From Cladosporium sp. IMV 00045 (lineage: Eukaryota > Ascomycota > Dothideomycetes > Cladosporiales > Cladosporiaceae), in NCBI GenBank assembly GCA_001931905.2, contig MSJI02000170.1:1-30475 (forward strand): DNA of 30,475 nt, in the 5' to 3' direction. Positions 10,264-20,379 of this stretch are shown here, in pieces. Positions within the stretch are counted from its first letter, which is position 1; every line of letters begins with the position of its first letter. Under the pieces are notes generated by a model. The model saw nothing but the letters and a program-made list of their open reading frames with translations, had not been told where the DNA came from and did no database searches. The position numbers and the translations under genes were made by a program.

Positions 10264-10717
10264 TCAATTGTCCTCCTCTCTGCCGTCCTCCATACCCTGG
10301 ACTGGCGCAAGTATCCCCGGCTCACTACTGCGTTTGACGAACGCTAGTTCCATCTTGAGAGAGGACGAGGGAGTGAAGCCTAAGCCCTGGAGCTGAAGAG
10401 TGCGTACCGCGTGCTGGCCAAGAAGTAGGTCGATATCATAGGTACCACAGGATGGGTATGTAACGAGTGGGGACATAGACTCGATACCGTTCTTCAGCTT
10501 CGTAGCGATGGTAGTGATTTCGCGGTAGGAGTCGTGGAACGTAACGGGGATCGGAGCCTATGGTATTGGTTAGCTTCAATAGTAAGCAAGAGAATCTCCA
10601 TTTGAGGCGTACCAAAGTGCGTCCTTGGTCTTCTGGGTAGGTTGGAGAAGATGTAATCTCTAGACAAGCCATGCCATTGTTGACATTGCTTGTTGAGACC
10701 TTGCATTCGATGAACAT
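10264..10717 (-). CDS. Small two-exon gene of unknown function, about 132 residues
   Basis: Exon 1 is 10717-10613 (35 codons from ATG) and exon 2 is 10557-10264 (97 codons plus TGA). The intron 10612-10558 (55 nt) has a GTACGC donor, a GCTAACC branch and a CATAG acceptor and is phase 0. Without splicing both frames close early; with it a coherent protein results (GRTL joined to APIPVTFHDSYREI). No signal peptide, membrane segment or known motif is visible and I do not recognise the family. The upstream region has a TATA element, an E-box-like CACGTG and a CT/CA-rich leader, as expected of a transcribed fungal gene. The ATG has ACC before it. The intron signals make the model fairly secure; the function is unknown. 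Confidence 0.6.
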
Positions 10718-10796
10718 GGTAGCGACCACGGATGTTCAGTATGCAGTTCGCCGATTACTGAAAAGTAGAGTAAGGTTTGTTGGTAGGTAGTAGTGG

Positions 10797-10860
10797 TAGA
10801 AGGAAGGATTGTTGGTTGGTGATGGTGATAGAAGGAAGGGTTGGTGGTTGGTGTTGGTAG
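10797..10860. repeat. Imperfect 32-bp tandem duplication in the leader region
   Basis: Two units (10797-10828, 10829-10860) both start TAGAAGGAAGG and continue with GTTGGT-rich sequence. They lie between the TATA element and the start codon of the small gene. Confidence 0.6.
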
Positions 10861-10892
10861 TGGGGAAGAGAGGTTATAAGCGATTGATAAAC

Positions 10893-10908
10893 ATTTATAC
10901 CTCACGTG
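10893..10908 (-). promoter_or_regulatory. TATA element and CACGTG box of the small gene
   Basis: On the minus strand CACGTG (10903-10908) is followed by TATAAAT (10893-10899), about 176 nt before the ATG at 10717. The intervening leader is rich in CCAAC/CTTCC, common in fungal 5' UTRs. Confidence 0.5.
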
Positions 10909-11190
10909 AAAGCGCACAGGCCACTGTCAGTGAGAGCACGTGTTGTAGTCATGTGCTATGCTCATGAGCATCATCTATTCCACACTCTCAAGTAAGTCTC
11001 CTCGCGTCGAGTCTTCATATGTAGCGTGATCTAGGCGAGATTAGCTATTGGCAGGCCTCGACGATGAGGCAGGTTGAAGCCGAGGAGTATGTAGGATTGC
11101 GGGAACTGCGGCCAGCGCCGTACGGGAGACAGGGGGAGAGAGGAACTTCAAAATGCGAGGAAAAGTATTGACAGAGAGTGGCAGAGATGC
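10909..11190. other. Gap before LINE 2
   Basis: No gene seen. The far upstream promoter region of the small gene is followed by purine-rich sequence that may be the unrecognisable 5' part of LINE 2. Confidence 0.4.
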
Positions 11191-12740
11191 GTGGAATTGA
11201 AGCATGGTGCGCTCACAAAAGCTATGCGGAGTAGCATGATTGAGCGCTCGGACAGTGTTTTGGGAGCAGAGAAGGGGAAAGTGGAGGACGAAGAAGAAAC
11301 CACGAAGCTCATCCAAGAGACAACTATCCCGCACGCGGAGAAATGGGCGAAGGAAAGCGGCGTCACGGTCAAAGGCGACAAGACCAGCCTCATTCATTTC
11401 ACAAAGAAGCCGAGATCTGCCGACCCGGAGCCGGTGTGGTTTGACGGCAACAGGATCTACCCGCAGGGAGCGGTGAAGGTACTGGGATTGACCCTCGACG
11501 AGAGACTGGGGATGAACGAACACATCGTCAGAGTCACCCAGAAAGCCACTCGGGCGTGCCTCGAATTACAGGCGATAAAGGGAATGAGACCTGCCAAGAT
11601 GAGGCAGCTGTATCGCGCCTGCGTTACCCCGATCACAGACTACGCTGCTTCAGCGTGGTATGGGCCAGGGAAAAGAGGAGTGGTCGGGCTCACCAACGCG
11701 CTAGAAAAGGTTCAGAGACTCGGGGCAAGGATGATCCTCCGGGCATGGAAGAGGATAGCCCTACCGATTCTAGAGGTGGAAGCGTGCCATGAACCAGTGG
11801 TGGTCCGCCTCCAGCGTAAAACGGCAAACCACGCGATGATGGCTATGTCGTTGCCGGTCGACAACCCTGTTAGGAAAGCAATATCGCACACGCTGAATAT
11901 AGTCAAGCGCCCGTCTCCGCTAGACCGGAATATCGCAATGCATAAGGCAAGCCTCAAACCCAAAGGAGCTATCCTACCGCTACCGAACCCAGCTTGGAAT
12001 ATGCCTCCGTGGGTAGAACAGGGCTGGAGAGTGACCATCAAGGATCGAGAAGAGGCAGTTCGAGCAACTGGGCGCGTCGCGGCTTCGCGCACAATGGGGA
12101 TCTACACGGACGCCTCAAATGGGGAACGTTTGGTAGGGGCTGCAGTTGTGACGAGGCTGGGATCTCGGACGAAAGTGGTACGTAAAGAGGCTATAAGGTG
12201 GACAAGCACGTGTTCCATCCTAGCTGCAGAACGCGCAGCGATTGCTATGGCACTGAAATTTGCGAGGACCTGTAGACAGGAACCAGGTCACAGTGTTCTC
12301 AGACAGCCAAGAGGCCCTACGGGCTATCCAGAGCGGAAGCACAAAAGGGTCGAAGAGGAAGATCCTACTGTGAATCATGGAAGGCATTGCAGAACTGGAC
12401 CGGATCCAGACTGACGTCTGGTTCAAATGGGTCCCGGCACACGAAGGCATCGTAGGAAATGAAGAAGCTGACGAGGCAGCCAAAGAGGCATCGAGTCAAC
12501 CTGGAGAACCCACGGCGCCAGCATGCGAGAGGGTGAGGGAAGCCGAGAGGGTGGTCCAGCTGATGAATCGGGACAGGAGTGAAAATCCGACCCCGTTCGA
12601 TGCGACAAAGCTAGCAGGCCAGTATACGTGGAGGATGGACCAGGCTCTACCGGGCAAACGCACGCTTAAGCTATACGCGTCGCTGACTTCGGATCCAGCA
12701 GCGATCCTTATGTGCCCAACATCGTTTGCAAGCTAAGCTG
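11191..12740 (+). mobile_element. LINE 2: 5'-truncated, decayed Tad/I-like non-LTR element (RT end and RNase H)
   Basis: The frame 11191-12414 starts in the late RT palm/thumb: EKWAKESGVTV and DKTSLIHFTKK, then VKVLGLTLDERLGM, then the DYAASAWYGP block. RNase H follows, with GIYTDASNGE (first Asp) and CSILAAERAAIAMAL (Glu). A frameshift near 12285 moves the next motif (FSDSQEALRAI) into another frame, which ends at TGA near 12370. The last motif (WVPAHEGIVGNEEADEAAK) is open at 12377-12736. All four RNase H acidic positions are therefore still legible across frames, unlike LINEs 1 and 3. The catalytic RT motifs and the 3' knuckle are missing; an internal deletion near 12715 seems likely. The DYAASAWY block and thumb closely resemble LINE 3, so the two belong to one clade. 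Confidence 0.8.
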
Positions 12741-12828
12741 GCGAAACCGTTCTAAAACCTAGTCTTCATATTTCGTTTCCAGACAAAGACACAGACTTGA
12801 TGTCAAGCTTTGTCACGGCAATTCTGCG

Positions 12829-15783
12829 TCACACACGATGGTCTGGAATAAGCAAAACCTGTATGCTCCATGACTTGACAGCCTGCCCTTCACGATCATG
12901 CTGAGTCATTGACCGTCGCTGTCTGTACTTCTCCCCTGTCGTATTCGTTCTCACCTTTGCTGGCATTACCATTATCCACCACTTCGGAGTGAGCCATGCT
13001 CTCCTCATCAGTTCTGGACGGCGTCCCACTGTCGAGTCTTCTCCGCCTTTCCCATACGTCGAACAGCGCTGCGCAGCGTCTTCTTCATTGGATGCCCATT
13101 TGTACACTCTAAGTAATGCCGGTTGCAGGAATCAGGGAATGCGGCATCGATGCCGTAAGATGTACCTCGCTGCAGTGGGCGATGCCCGCTTTGCCAAGCG
13201 AATGCAACTTCAAGCTGGGCACTCCGTGACTTGTCGTCGTGTCGATTGAACGGGGAGCTCAGGTGAGCCAACTGCTTCTCGGTGACGGCGACGTCACGTG
13301 TCAGTCTCTTGAGGGCGCTTGTAAGTCTAGTGGCGCGCCAGGCTTTTGCGGGGTCTTCTAGACTGCAAAAAAGCAGTTTTCGCACTCTTTCCAAGCCGAA
13401 CGAGGACCGATGGATCATCGCCATCAGGGGCCGAATGTAGACAAGGTACGTAGCCACCGCAAGTGAATCGCTCTCGGGAAGATATCGGGCGGCCTGGAAC
13501 TCTTGGTTGGCCGATCTTCTGGCCTTCGAGTGTCGGTTCACGTACATCATCGACCCTTGATGGACATTAATTCCGCGCGAAGTCGACGCCCCATTCTCGC
13601 ACCTCAGGCTGAAGAATTCAGTCGTCCGTGATGCTTGCCCACCGCGAAGGTACATCATCAGCATTATTTGCTCAAGTAAGATCTCCTCTTTCTTCAAGAA
13701 TTGCCGGACCGAGCGCGAGTTCCACCCATGGTGGTTCATCAAAAGATGCTCCAGAAGAGCACAAATGTCGCTGGAGAGATCCAGATAGGATGAACTTAAC
13801 TCGTTCTTCGGGTCTTGAATAAACGAGTATCCATGCTTGTGTTCGGAGATCCTGTCTCGAAGCAAGCTTAGATTCAACCTCGGGCGAAAGCTTCCCATGA
13901 TGACGCTAATGCTATCTTGGACCATGCTCAGCGCGAGATGTCCGAGGGCGCAGAATTCCGTCATTGTCAAACTGCCATTTTCCCACTGGATGCTACCGCC
14001 GTCATCAGCCTAGTCGACTCGAAAAGCGGGACCGTCTGTACGTGCTAGCACTCTGCCATATGCGCGAAGACTGAGCAGTTCACTGACCGGTGCGGGGCTA
14101 CCCAGGCAGAGGTACTTTTCTCGCATCTCGTTGAGATTCTTATCCTGTCCAAGACTAGGCCGAGGTCCCCATCCAAGGCTCGCGTGGGGGCTTCGGGGGA
14201 GGCTAGCTTCCAGCAGACAAAGACGTGCACTGTGCAAGATTGCTGAAAGCTTTGACGTGTAATTCTTCGGATGTTCGAATGACACGCCATCTTGGGCAAT
14301 TCCAAGAACGCCTGCGAGATATACCATGATCGTGGAGCCGGCTTTTCCATCACGGTATGGCTCGGTGCAGATGTAGGTGCAAAGTTTGGCGACAGAATCT
14401 TGCAACAGACTTGCGGACGGTTCCACGTCTACAGCTTTCGTGGTTTGCTGTCTGCGACCACCACAACGCCGTTCCGGCACCTCTTCATCGTCAGTGTACA
14501 CTCTCGGACATGACCGAGTACTCAATTGGTCTGGTACGGAGGCGGTGTCTGTACCTCATCGTGTTCGTCCTCAGACCTTTCGCTGTCGGTCACATCTTCA
14601 CCGTGTAGTTGCTGTCTCCATCGTCGGGATCATGGGAAGCCCTCATCAGGGCGCCCGTTACTCTATGGTCTGGCGACGCCGGTATAGCTGTCCAAAGACT
14701 TCGGATCATGCGCCAGGCATCTGCGGAGAATGGCAGGTTCAAGATGTCGCTGTGTCTATCTTGCACTCGGATAAGATGGGCACGGATGCAAAAGAATGCA
14801 ATCCTCTTCCAAAGCATGCGATACCGCTTCTTTGTTGCTTCCCTACCAGGCAGCTCAAATGGTGCTTTGTATACTTTCCCATGATGTTGGCTTCGGAGCC
14901 AACACAAAAGCGAATGATCCGTATGGTTAACGGTGTCTTCACATCTGTCGAGGAACCGGTCGATGGCCATGCTGATCGTGTGGAGCTTACGCTCGATTGA
15001 GACTTCACTCACAATTTCCTTGTCGCCCAGGGCACCCAGAACGACCTGCTCTCCGTGCGTCATCATTGGAGACTGTATCATCTTGAGGAGAAGAGGCAGG
15101 TTTGTGCTTGAGAACATATGTGCCCAACATGTACGCCTCATCCAGTTGCTGGAAAGCATGGGGTCGTGAGCGGTCCCTTCTCGAAGAAACCGATGGCTTT
15201 GAGCAACACGGTCAGCTTCCGCTAGGCATATCTCTAACAGCTTTCGCTTTTTTCGTGGAGACTGTTGCACAAGCTCTGCGCTCTTGTCGCTCGGTGTACC
15301 AACAACCCAGAATTCCCGCTTGCCATTCTGAGTCCAACTCTGCAGAGTGACTTGTGACCAATATCGGTCATTCAATGTACTTTTGCAAGAAAGCTGCAAC
15401 CCGTGCTCCTGAGAAAGGTGACGTTTGAGCAGATTTCGACTCGTGGTATGGTATTCGCATTGTAGGCATCCGACGCCACTTTGTACGAGGAGGTGAGGGT
15501 GTGCCGAGTGGCCGTCGGGGCGCTTGGGCACAGAATTAGGGTCTGGTAAGGTCAAGCCTCGAACAAATGCATTCAACCCGGAACGTTCCTTTGCGGGCAT
15601 GCTGTGCTTTTCCCACAGATACTTCGAAACAGTCTCGCCCGATGATTGCTAAGCATACTTGCAGTTGATACAGATGAGCACGTCGTCCGACTCGCACAGG
15701 ACAAGACCCATGCCACGGAGCCAACGGCTCACTCCACTCTCCGAAAGGTCAGACCAAGCATCAAGAGGCTGAGGTTGTGGCAT
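12829..15783 (-). pseudogene. Copy 2: OrsD-like zinc fingers plus recombinase-like domain, broken
   Basis: Start ATG 15783. Finger 1 (CINCKYA) is followed at once by an in-frame TAG (15649-15651), then SKYLWEKH. Finger 2 is CLQCEYHTTS..HLSQEH, then LQSWTQNGKREFWVV. The middle (SNWMRRTCW, CWLRSQHHGKVYKAPFELPGR) aligns with copy 1. A frameshift near 14600 precedes an acidic linker and a probable intron. The next frame (14525-14010: NYTSKLSAILHSARLCLLE) hits TAG at 14010-14012 but continues in frame to the recombinase-like part. Box I is GGQASRTTE and the end is GHRPLQRGTSYG. About 15 codons present in copy 1 are missing between KRL and AVTEK, removing box II and its Arg. A further frameshift near 13115 leads to a basic tail (VYKWASNEE) running to 12829. 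Two in-frame stops, at least two frameshifts and loss of an active-site block make it a pseudogene. Confidence 0.8.
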
Positions 15784-16151
15784 CGTGTATCGCTATCATA
15801 ACTTGACTGAAGCTAGTTTGTGGCGGTGAGATTTCGCATTGTGGGAGATGCGTCGCGCTGTCTGCAAGCACTTGACTCGCGATGCATTCATGCTGAACTT
15901 ACAGCTGGGTGCCGATGTAACGTTAATTTATAGCCTGATGAAATTGCGCGAACAACAAGCGGCACCGTCGCTGGGACAACCTCTTTCACATGGATTCTCT
16001 GTTCGTACGTACGATCCGGCATGCAGGGGCTAACATGGTGTTTTGCAGCCAGTGTCGATTTCGGTTGCCTTCAACTAATTTACGAAATGCTCTTTTGCTC
16101 GACCGATCTACGCACTGTACTGCACGCACTACATTGTAATCCTTCATCGTG
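15784..16151. other. Gap upstream of copy 2
   Basis: Promoter side of copy 2. ATGCGTCGC at 15848-15856 equals one arm plus centre of the palindrome seen upstream of copy 1, at a comparable place, but without the other arm. A plus-strand two-exon model here is discussed under rejected items. Confidence 0.35.
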
Positions 16152-16605
16152 CTACTCCGCTTTTGGTTCATCGCTTGATGGCTTGTCGTTCCGCTCCGAG
16201 TACAACGTGAATGCTTCATATGCCTCAGACTGCGCATCGTAGTAAATGTGGACAGTTTGACCAGTTCCTCTGGAAATCTGGTCGTCCGTCCTCATACGGA
16301 CGGTAATATGTGGTCTCGAATCAGAATGACTCGTGTGTAGTGGGTTTCTAACGAAGTGGTCAGACAGCTCTCACTCCTGGGCAAGCCTTTATCAATTACT
16401 TCACAAGCACATCCGTAAAATGTGCGCAATCAGGAGTGTTCCAGACTTCGCGCGTAAGATTCTGGATCAGTTGACGTCTCCTGGCATCACGGATGCGTTG
16501 AATGAACTTGATTGTTGGGATGCGTCCAGTCATAATGTAGATATTCAGGATGTCTCGAAATGGCGATGTTGGCAAAAGTTGAAAAAGATTTGGAACATAG
16601 CACAT
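16152..16605 (-). CDS. Probable small two-exon gene of unknown function, about 133 residues
   Basis: Exon 1 is 16605-16400 and exon 2 is 16347-16152. The intron 16399-16348 (52 nt) has a GTAATT donor, a CTGAC branch and a TTAG acceptor and joins in phase 2. The joined frame reads RIRDARRRQLIQNL, then after the junction RPHITVRMRTDDQISRG and TGQTVHIYYDAQSEAYEAF, ending TAG. Residue content is typical of real protein (charged, balanced) and the intron removes the only stop. The start is uncertain: the ATG at 16605 is the first plausible one but there may be an earlier exon in another frame (16717-16610). No family recognised and no signal peptide seen. It is head-to-head with the kinase starting at 16838. 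Confidence 0.4.
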
Positions 16606-16837
16606 GAATAGATATGTTCCCGTCGTCGTAGCACTCCAAGTCGGATGAATGAATGAAATGTGGGGCAACGTTCAGCTGGTGGATACCATTGGACAAGCCA
16701 CAAGTTGCTGGAAACACGCTACTGTACGCGCGCGCTACCCCGGGCGCTTAAACATACTCACGTGACATGATCGCGTTTTTACTCCTAAAAGCCTGCCCTC
16801 TATGTAAGCACTATCTCACAATACAAAACTCAAACAC

Positions 16838-18378
16838 ATGCAATGCTTACGCCCCCTCGCTAGATCGGTGGCATCGAAGTCGAGACTCCAAACGTCGTTT
16901 AGGGATGTTTTGGGGCTCACCCATCGTTTTCAATATATGGGTGTTCCGATGGCAAAGACTGTGGGAGCTGCCACGTGTGAGCTTGATGCTGAACCTCTTC
17001 ATCGATACAAAGCAGGTGGTTACCACCCTCTGCACCTAGGCGACCGTCTGAAATCAGGACGATATGAGGTCCTGCACAAACTCGGATGGGGCGGTTATGC
17101 CACTGTCTGGCTTGGGAAAGATCACGAGTTGGTATAATCCTTTCTTTGTAGAGGGTATATTCTAACAGGCCACAGTCTAGGACTACCTGTAGCGATGAAA
17201 GTTCTCGTGTCGGAGTTATGCGACGAAAACCACGAAGCATCCATGTATCATCATCTTTCGTGTGGTCCTGCCGAACATCCAGGAAAGGATAAACTACCAC
17301 AAATGTTCGATTCGTTTACCTTTGAAGGGCCCAATGGTGTGCACCAGTGTCTCATTCTGGAGCTCCTTGGCGCATCGATGTCTTCGATGTCTGAGAATTA
17401 CGAGACCAACCGGCTTCCAAGTGGCCTAGCATGGGACGTGGCCAGACAAGTAGTACAGGCAACGACTTACATGCACGATATGGGCATAGTACACGGTGGT
17501 AAGCCGAGCCCACCTTTATGAAAAGTACATTCTACTAAGATTTGCTATGTCTAGATCTACATCCGGGAAATATCGTGCTTTTGAATTCTACCGTTTTGGG
17601 AAAGTCCGCCGAAGAAATAGTGGCATTAATGGACGCACCAGCCACTGCAGACGTTCGAGCGTCTCACGGAGAAACGCTCACCAAGCATTTACCGCAATAC
17701 CTTGTACTTCCTTCAGCGATCCCTCAACCTAAGTCGTTGAGCGATTGTAAGGTGAAGGTGATAGACCTTGGCTCCGCATTCTTCTCTGACCATCACCCGA
17801 GCACAATGAGGATGCGTTGCCCGCTCCCGTTCCGAGCCCCCGAGGCAGTAATAACAAGCCATTGGGATAGAGAAGCCGACATCTGGTCCCTCGGTTGCAC
17901 AGTCCGTACATGCATTGTCTAGCAGCCTACGCAGAACTGACAATTTGACAGATCTTTGCCTTGATCGTTGGGTATCCGCCGTTCGACTCATTCCTGTATA
18001 AAGAGAAAGAACTAGTCAGCCAATGGATCGGAACTTTTGGCGAGCTTCCCTCGGAGTGGCAGGGGTATTCTACCTTGCAAAATATTGGTAGGCCACAACC
18101 GCAAGATATGTAACCTTTCGATGGCGATCAATAGTATTGACAACCAGGCAGATCGGGCTGAAATGGATGTCGGGAGCCTTAAAGATTGGCTACGCGAGAC
18201 ATATCACGATGATGATAAACCACCAATTCTCACGGACACAGATTTAGAGAGAATTGGGGGCTTCTTGCTTCGACTGCTCCGGTACCGCCCTTCTGAACGC
18301 CCTTCGGCTGGAGAGATTCTATCAGATCCTCTTTTCGATCCACACACATTTCGCGTTGACAATTTGGCTAGACAGTGA
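16838..18378 (+). CDS. SRPK-like serine/arginine protein kinase, five exons, apparently intact
   Basis: Exons 16838-17127, 17176-17498, 17555-17901, 17952-18087 and 18152-18378 total 1323 nt (440 codons plus TGA). All four introns (48, 56, 50 and 64 nt) have GT..AG ends and branch-like CTAAC/CTGAC sequences. The protein has the SRPK entry motif (YKAGGYHPLHLGD, GRYEVLHKLGWGGYATVW), VAMK Lys, a helix Glu (NHEAS), catalytic loop HGDLHPGN with Asp and Asn, the DLG form of DFG (VIDLGSAF) usual in SRPKs, RAPE, and IWSLGCT. It lacks the long spacer of SRPK1. The family phosphorylates Ser in SR-type proteins; the target is unknown. The HRD Arg is Gly, seen in several fungal SRPK-like paralogs. The start at 16838 gives a basic N-terminal stretch; ATG 16937 is an alternative. 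No damage seen, so probably functional. Confidence 0.85.
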
Positions 18379-18848
18379 ACGTATCTGCATTTCAAATCAG
18401 CTAACTCCAACAACGCTGTATGGCTCTGATGAGTCAGCGATTCTCCATGCTGCATTTCGGTCTCTTGTGCGTGCTCCAGCGTAGGTGCTGTACCTGATAG
18501 ATAACATGTCTATCACACCCTATTCGCCACCCAGCCACTATTTTATGCACACTGCTTTTCTGATGACTAACAGTCACCAACAGTGGCCCTCTAGTGCCAC
18601 TACCCAGTTCATTCCAAACCTCACCGCACAAGCTATTCGCTTGTAGTCATGCAGATATGCACAGCCAAAATTCTGCTAGCCTATCGCTTGTGGGGCAATA
18701 CCATGCGTTGACCTTGTAGTCGCTTTTCCGGCTCACCGAAGTCTGTCCGGCAATTACCTGCGCATATTTCTCCCATCCTGTAGAACGTTCCAGCCAAAGC
18801 AGATCTACGAAGCGTTGTCAACCAGCCGGTGCATCCTGAAGCTTATTC
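18379..18848. other. Gap between kinase and helicase remnants
   Basis: No gene recognised. It should contain the kinase 3' UTR; the remainder looks like degraded, non-coding sequence. Confidence 0.4.
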
Positions 18849-19109
18849 CTAGGTCGTCCAGCTCTTCATCTGGATGCAAGAGCAGCAATTTTTCGAGCTC
18901 AATCTGAGCGGCTCTGCCCGCTTTAACTGCGATGCAACGAGCGATTGCAATTGACCCATCCCGCGTCCGCTAGTATCCTTGTAGGAAACACATTCGTTAT
19001 CGTCCGTCCAGCTGATGTAGCTTTTGCAGGTTGTTGAGTCACGGACCTTTCTGCTGTACATCCTCAATCCACACGCCCAACTGAAAGGCGAACGGGTGCC
19101 ATGAAGCAT
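18849..19109 (-). pseudogene. Possible C-terminal helicase fragment of copy 3
   Basis: An open stretch in line with the RecQ fragment upstream. Its first part (CGLRMYSRKVRDSTTC..YISW) faintly resembles the segment before motif V of telomere-linked-type RecQ helicases. Motifs V and VI themselves are not seen. The call rests mostly on position. Confidence 0.2.
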
Positions 19110-19174
19110 GGACCGATCTCTAAGCTCGTCAAAAATATCGGCTGGATGCGCGACATCTCCACCAGCAGCCGACT

Positions 19175-19425
19175 CTACTGCTTACTGAACGACGAGCAGC
19201 TGACCAATCTTGATGAAGCCCAACAGGATCGGTGTGTAGTGACACACACCTCCCAGTAACCCTTTTGCCTCGTCGATGCCAAGCACTCCTGCCGTGGTGG
19301 CAACGTCGCTGTCAAACACACCACCTGCGTCTGCCGACTGATCAATTCGCGTAATTGCAACACCTTGGGGCGGAATTTCTTGGTCGACTGCAATACGGAA
19401 TGGCACTCGTCAATGACCACCTATG
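19175..19425 (-). pseudogene. RecQ/telomere-linked-type DNA helicase fragment
   Basis: The fragment reads VVIDECHSVLQSTKKFRPK (motif II, DECH), then QVVCLTATLPPRQE (motif III, TAT) 20-odd residues on, with the spacing and context of fungal telomere-linked RecQ-type helicases. After motif III the sequence loses resemblance. Walker A (motif I) is absent: upstream the frame is replaced at about 19425 by an HNH-like fragment. It lies downstream, on the same strand, of the zinc-finger half of copy 3, which is the order expected if the full protein is fingers, recombinase-like domain and helicase. Confidence 0.7.
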
Positions 19426-19950
19426 TGGCATGCAGCAAAACCCCCTGTTACCGCTGCAAACTGTATTTTAAATTCCATGCTCTTGAGGCGGTTACAAGAC
19501 GATATCATGGCAATCTGTGGATACAGTAGGGGACTCCACGCCCACTGTACTTGACCAACGGCAGAGCCGATCGTATCAACGTGAAGATTCTTCGGCGTAT
19601 GTCTGACGAAATTCGTAAGGACATGTTTCGGTGGTTGTACGCGGCTCGATGACGGCGGCAAGCTGCGCCGACTCGTGCCAGAGGGAGGGCAGATCATCGT
19701 GTGGAGAAGCCCAGGCATGGAAGTCCGGGACAATAGGATAGGGATCCTCATTGGGTCCGGTGTCAGCATGGAAGAAGTACACTCCGAAGGGTATCAAGCC
19801 TGTAGGCGCATGTGCCTGATCGGCGCCAGAGTGGTCCGATGAAAGCCACCCGTGTTTGCAATTGTTGGCGACTATCGTACAGAAGCTATGGACGGTTACA
19901 TAGTGCACTTTACCAGGTGCGCTAGCGCCATCGCACGCAGGCAAGGCGAG
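19410..19950 (-). pseudogene. Fungal HNH-nuclease-like protein fragment, frameshifted
   Basis: The first frame (19944-19576) has PFGVYFFHADTG and DPYPIVPDFHAWASPHDDLPSLW. This resembles the N-terminal region of the large fungal family annotated as HNH nuclease-domain proteins. A second frame (to 19410) has LTNFVRHTPKNLHVDTIGSA then CNRLKSMEFKIQFAAVTGGF, resembling its C..TNF..HV..A / N-L..L...H...FD core. The match is approximate: several expected residues are altered (the H-type position near CNRLKSM is not met). It is wedged between the zinc-finger half and the helicase piece of copy 3. HNH assignment is by recalled family pattern, so moderate. Confidence 0.45.
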
Positions 19951-20379
19951 GATGGTATAGTTACCACCATACCCGGGGTGTTTGACTGTGATACGCTATG
20001 TGAAAGAGGGCGGAGGCACATGGCCTGTGAGGTGGCGGTTGCTGTGCGTGATATAGCGCGGGCGCTACGTGCTTGCGAGTAGCATGCTAGCGTCTCACGG
20101 ATGTCCTCTTAACAAAAATGCGGAAACAAGGACCGCGCATTGGTGGTAGAGTGTTTACAATCATTACTGAACACAGCTGTTCACGGCAAGCCTGAGTCCT
20201 ACAAGGCTCGGATCGGGCCGGGAGCCACGAACGAGGAGGGGAATTCCGCCAGCTTCTAGCAAGTTAGATCGGCAGCTTCGAGCCTCGGCTCCCCGTGGAA
20301 TTCGGACTAGCGAAGAAACGGAGACGGTTCGTTCGTTGACTATAGAGTGCAGAAGACGAATACTCAAGTGAGTGGTCAG
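19951..20379. other. Unassigned sequence inside copy 3
   Basis: By comparison with copies 1 and 2 this should hold the acidic linker and recombinase-like domain, but none of box I, box II or the GHR..Y motif is seen. The domain appears deleted or replaced. Confidence 0.4.

Noticed and set aside
15839..16242. Plus-strand two-exon model (intron 16005-16048, GTACGT..GCTAAC..TTTTGCAG)
   Set aside because: Splice signals are good, but the product looks non-coding and it overlaps the more coding-like minus-strand gene at 16152-16605. Kept only as an alternative.
19182..19406. Second minus-strand frame (FDSDVATTAGVLGIDEAKG..) over the helicase fragment
   Set aside because: The other frame carries DECH and LTATLPP in order; this one has no family match.
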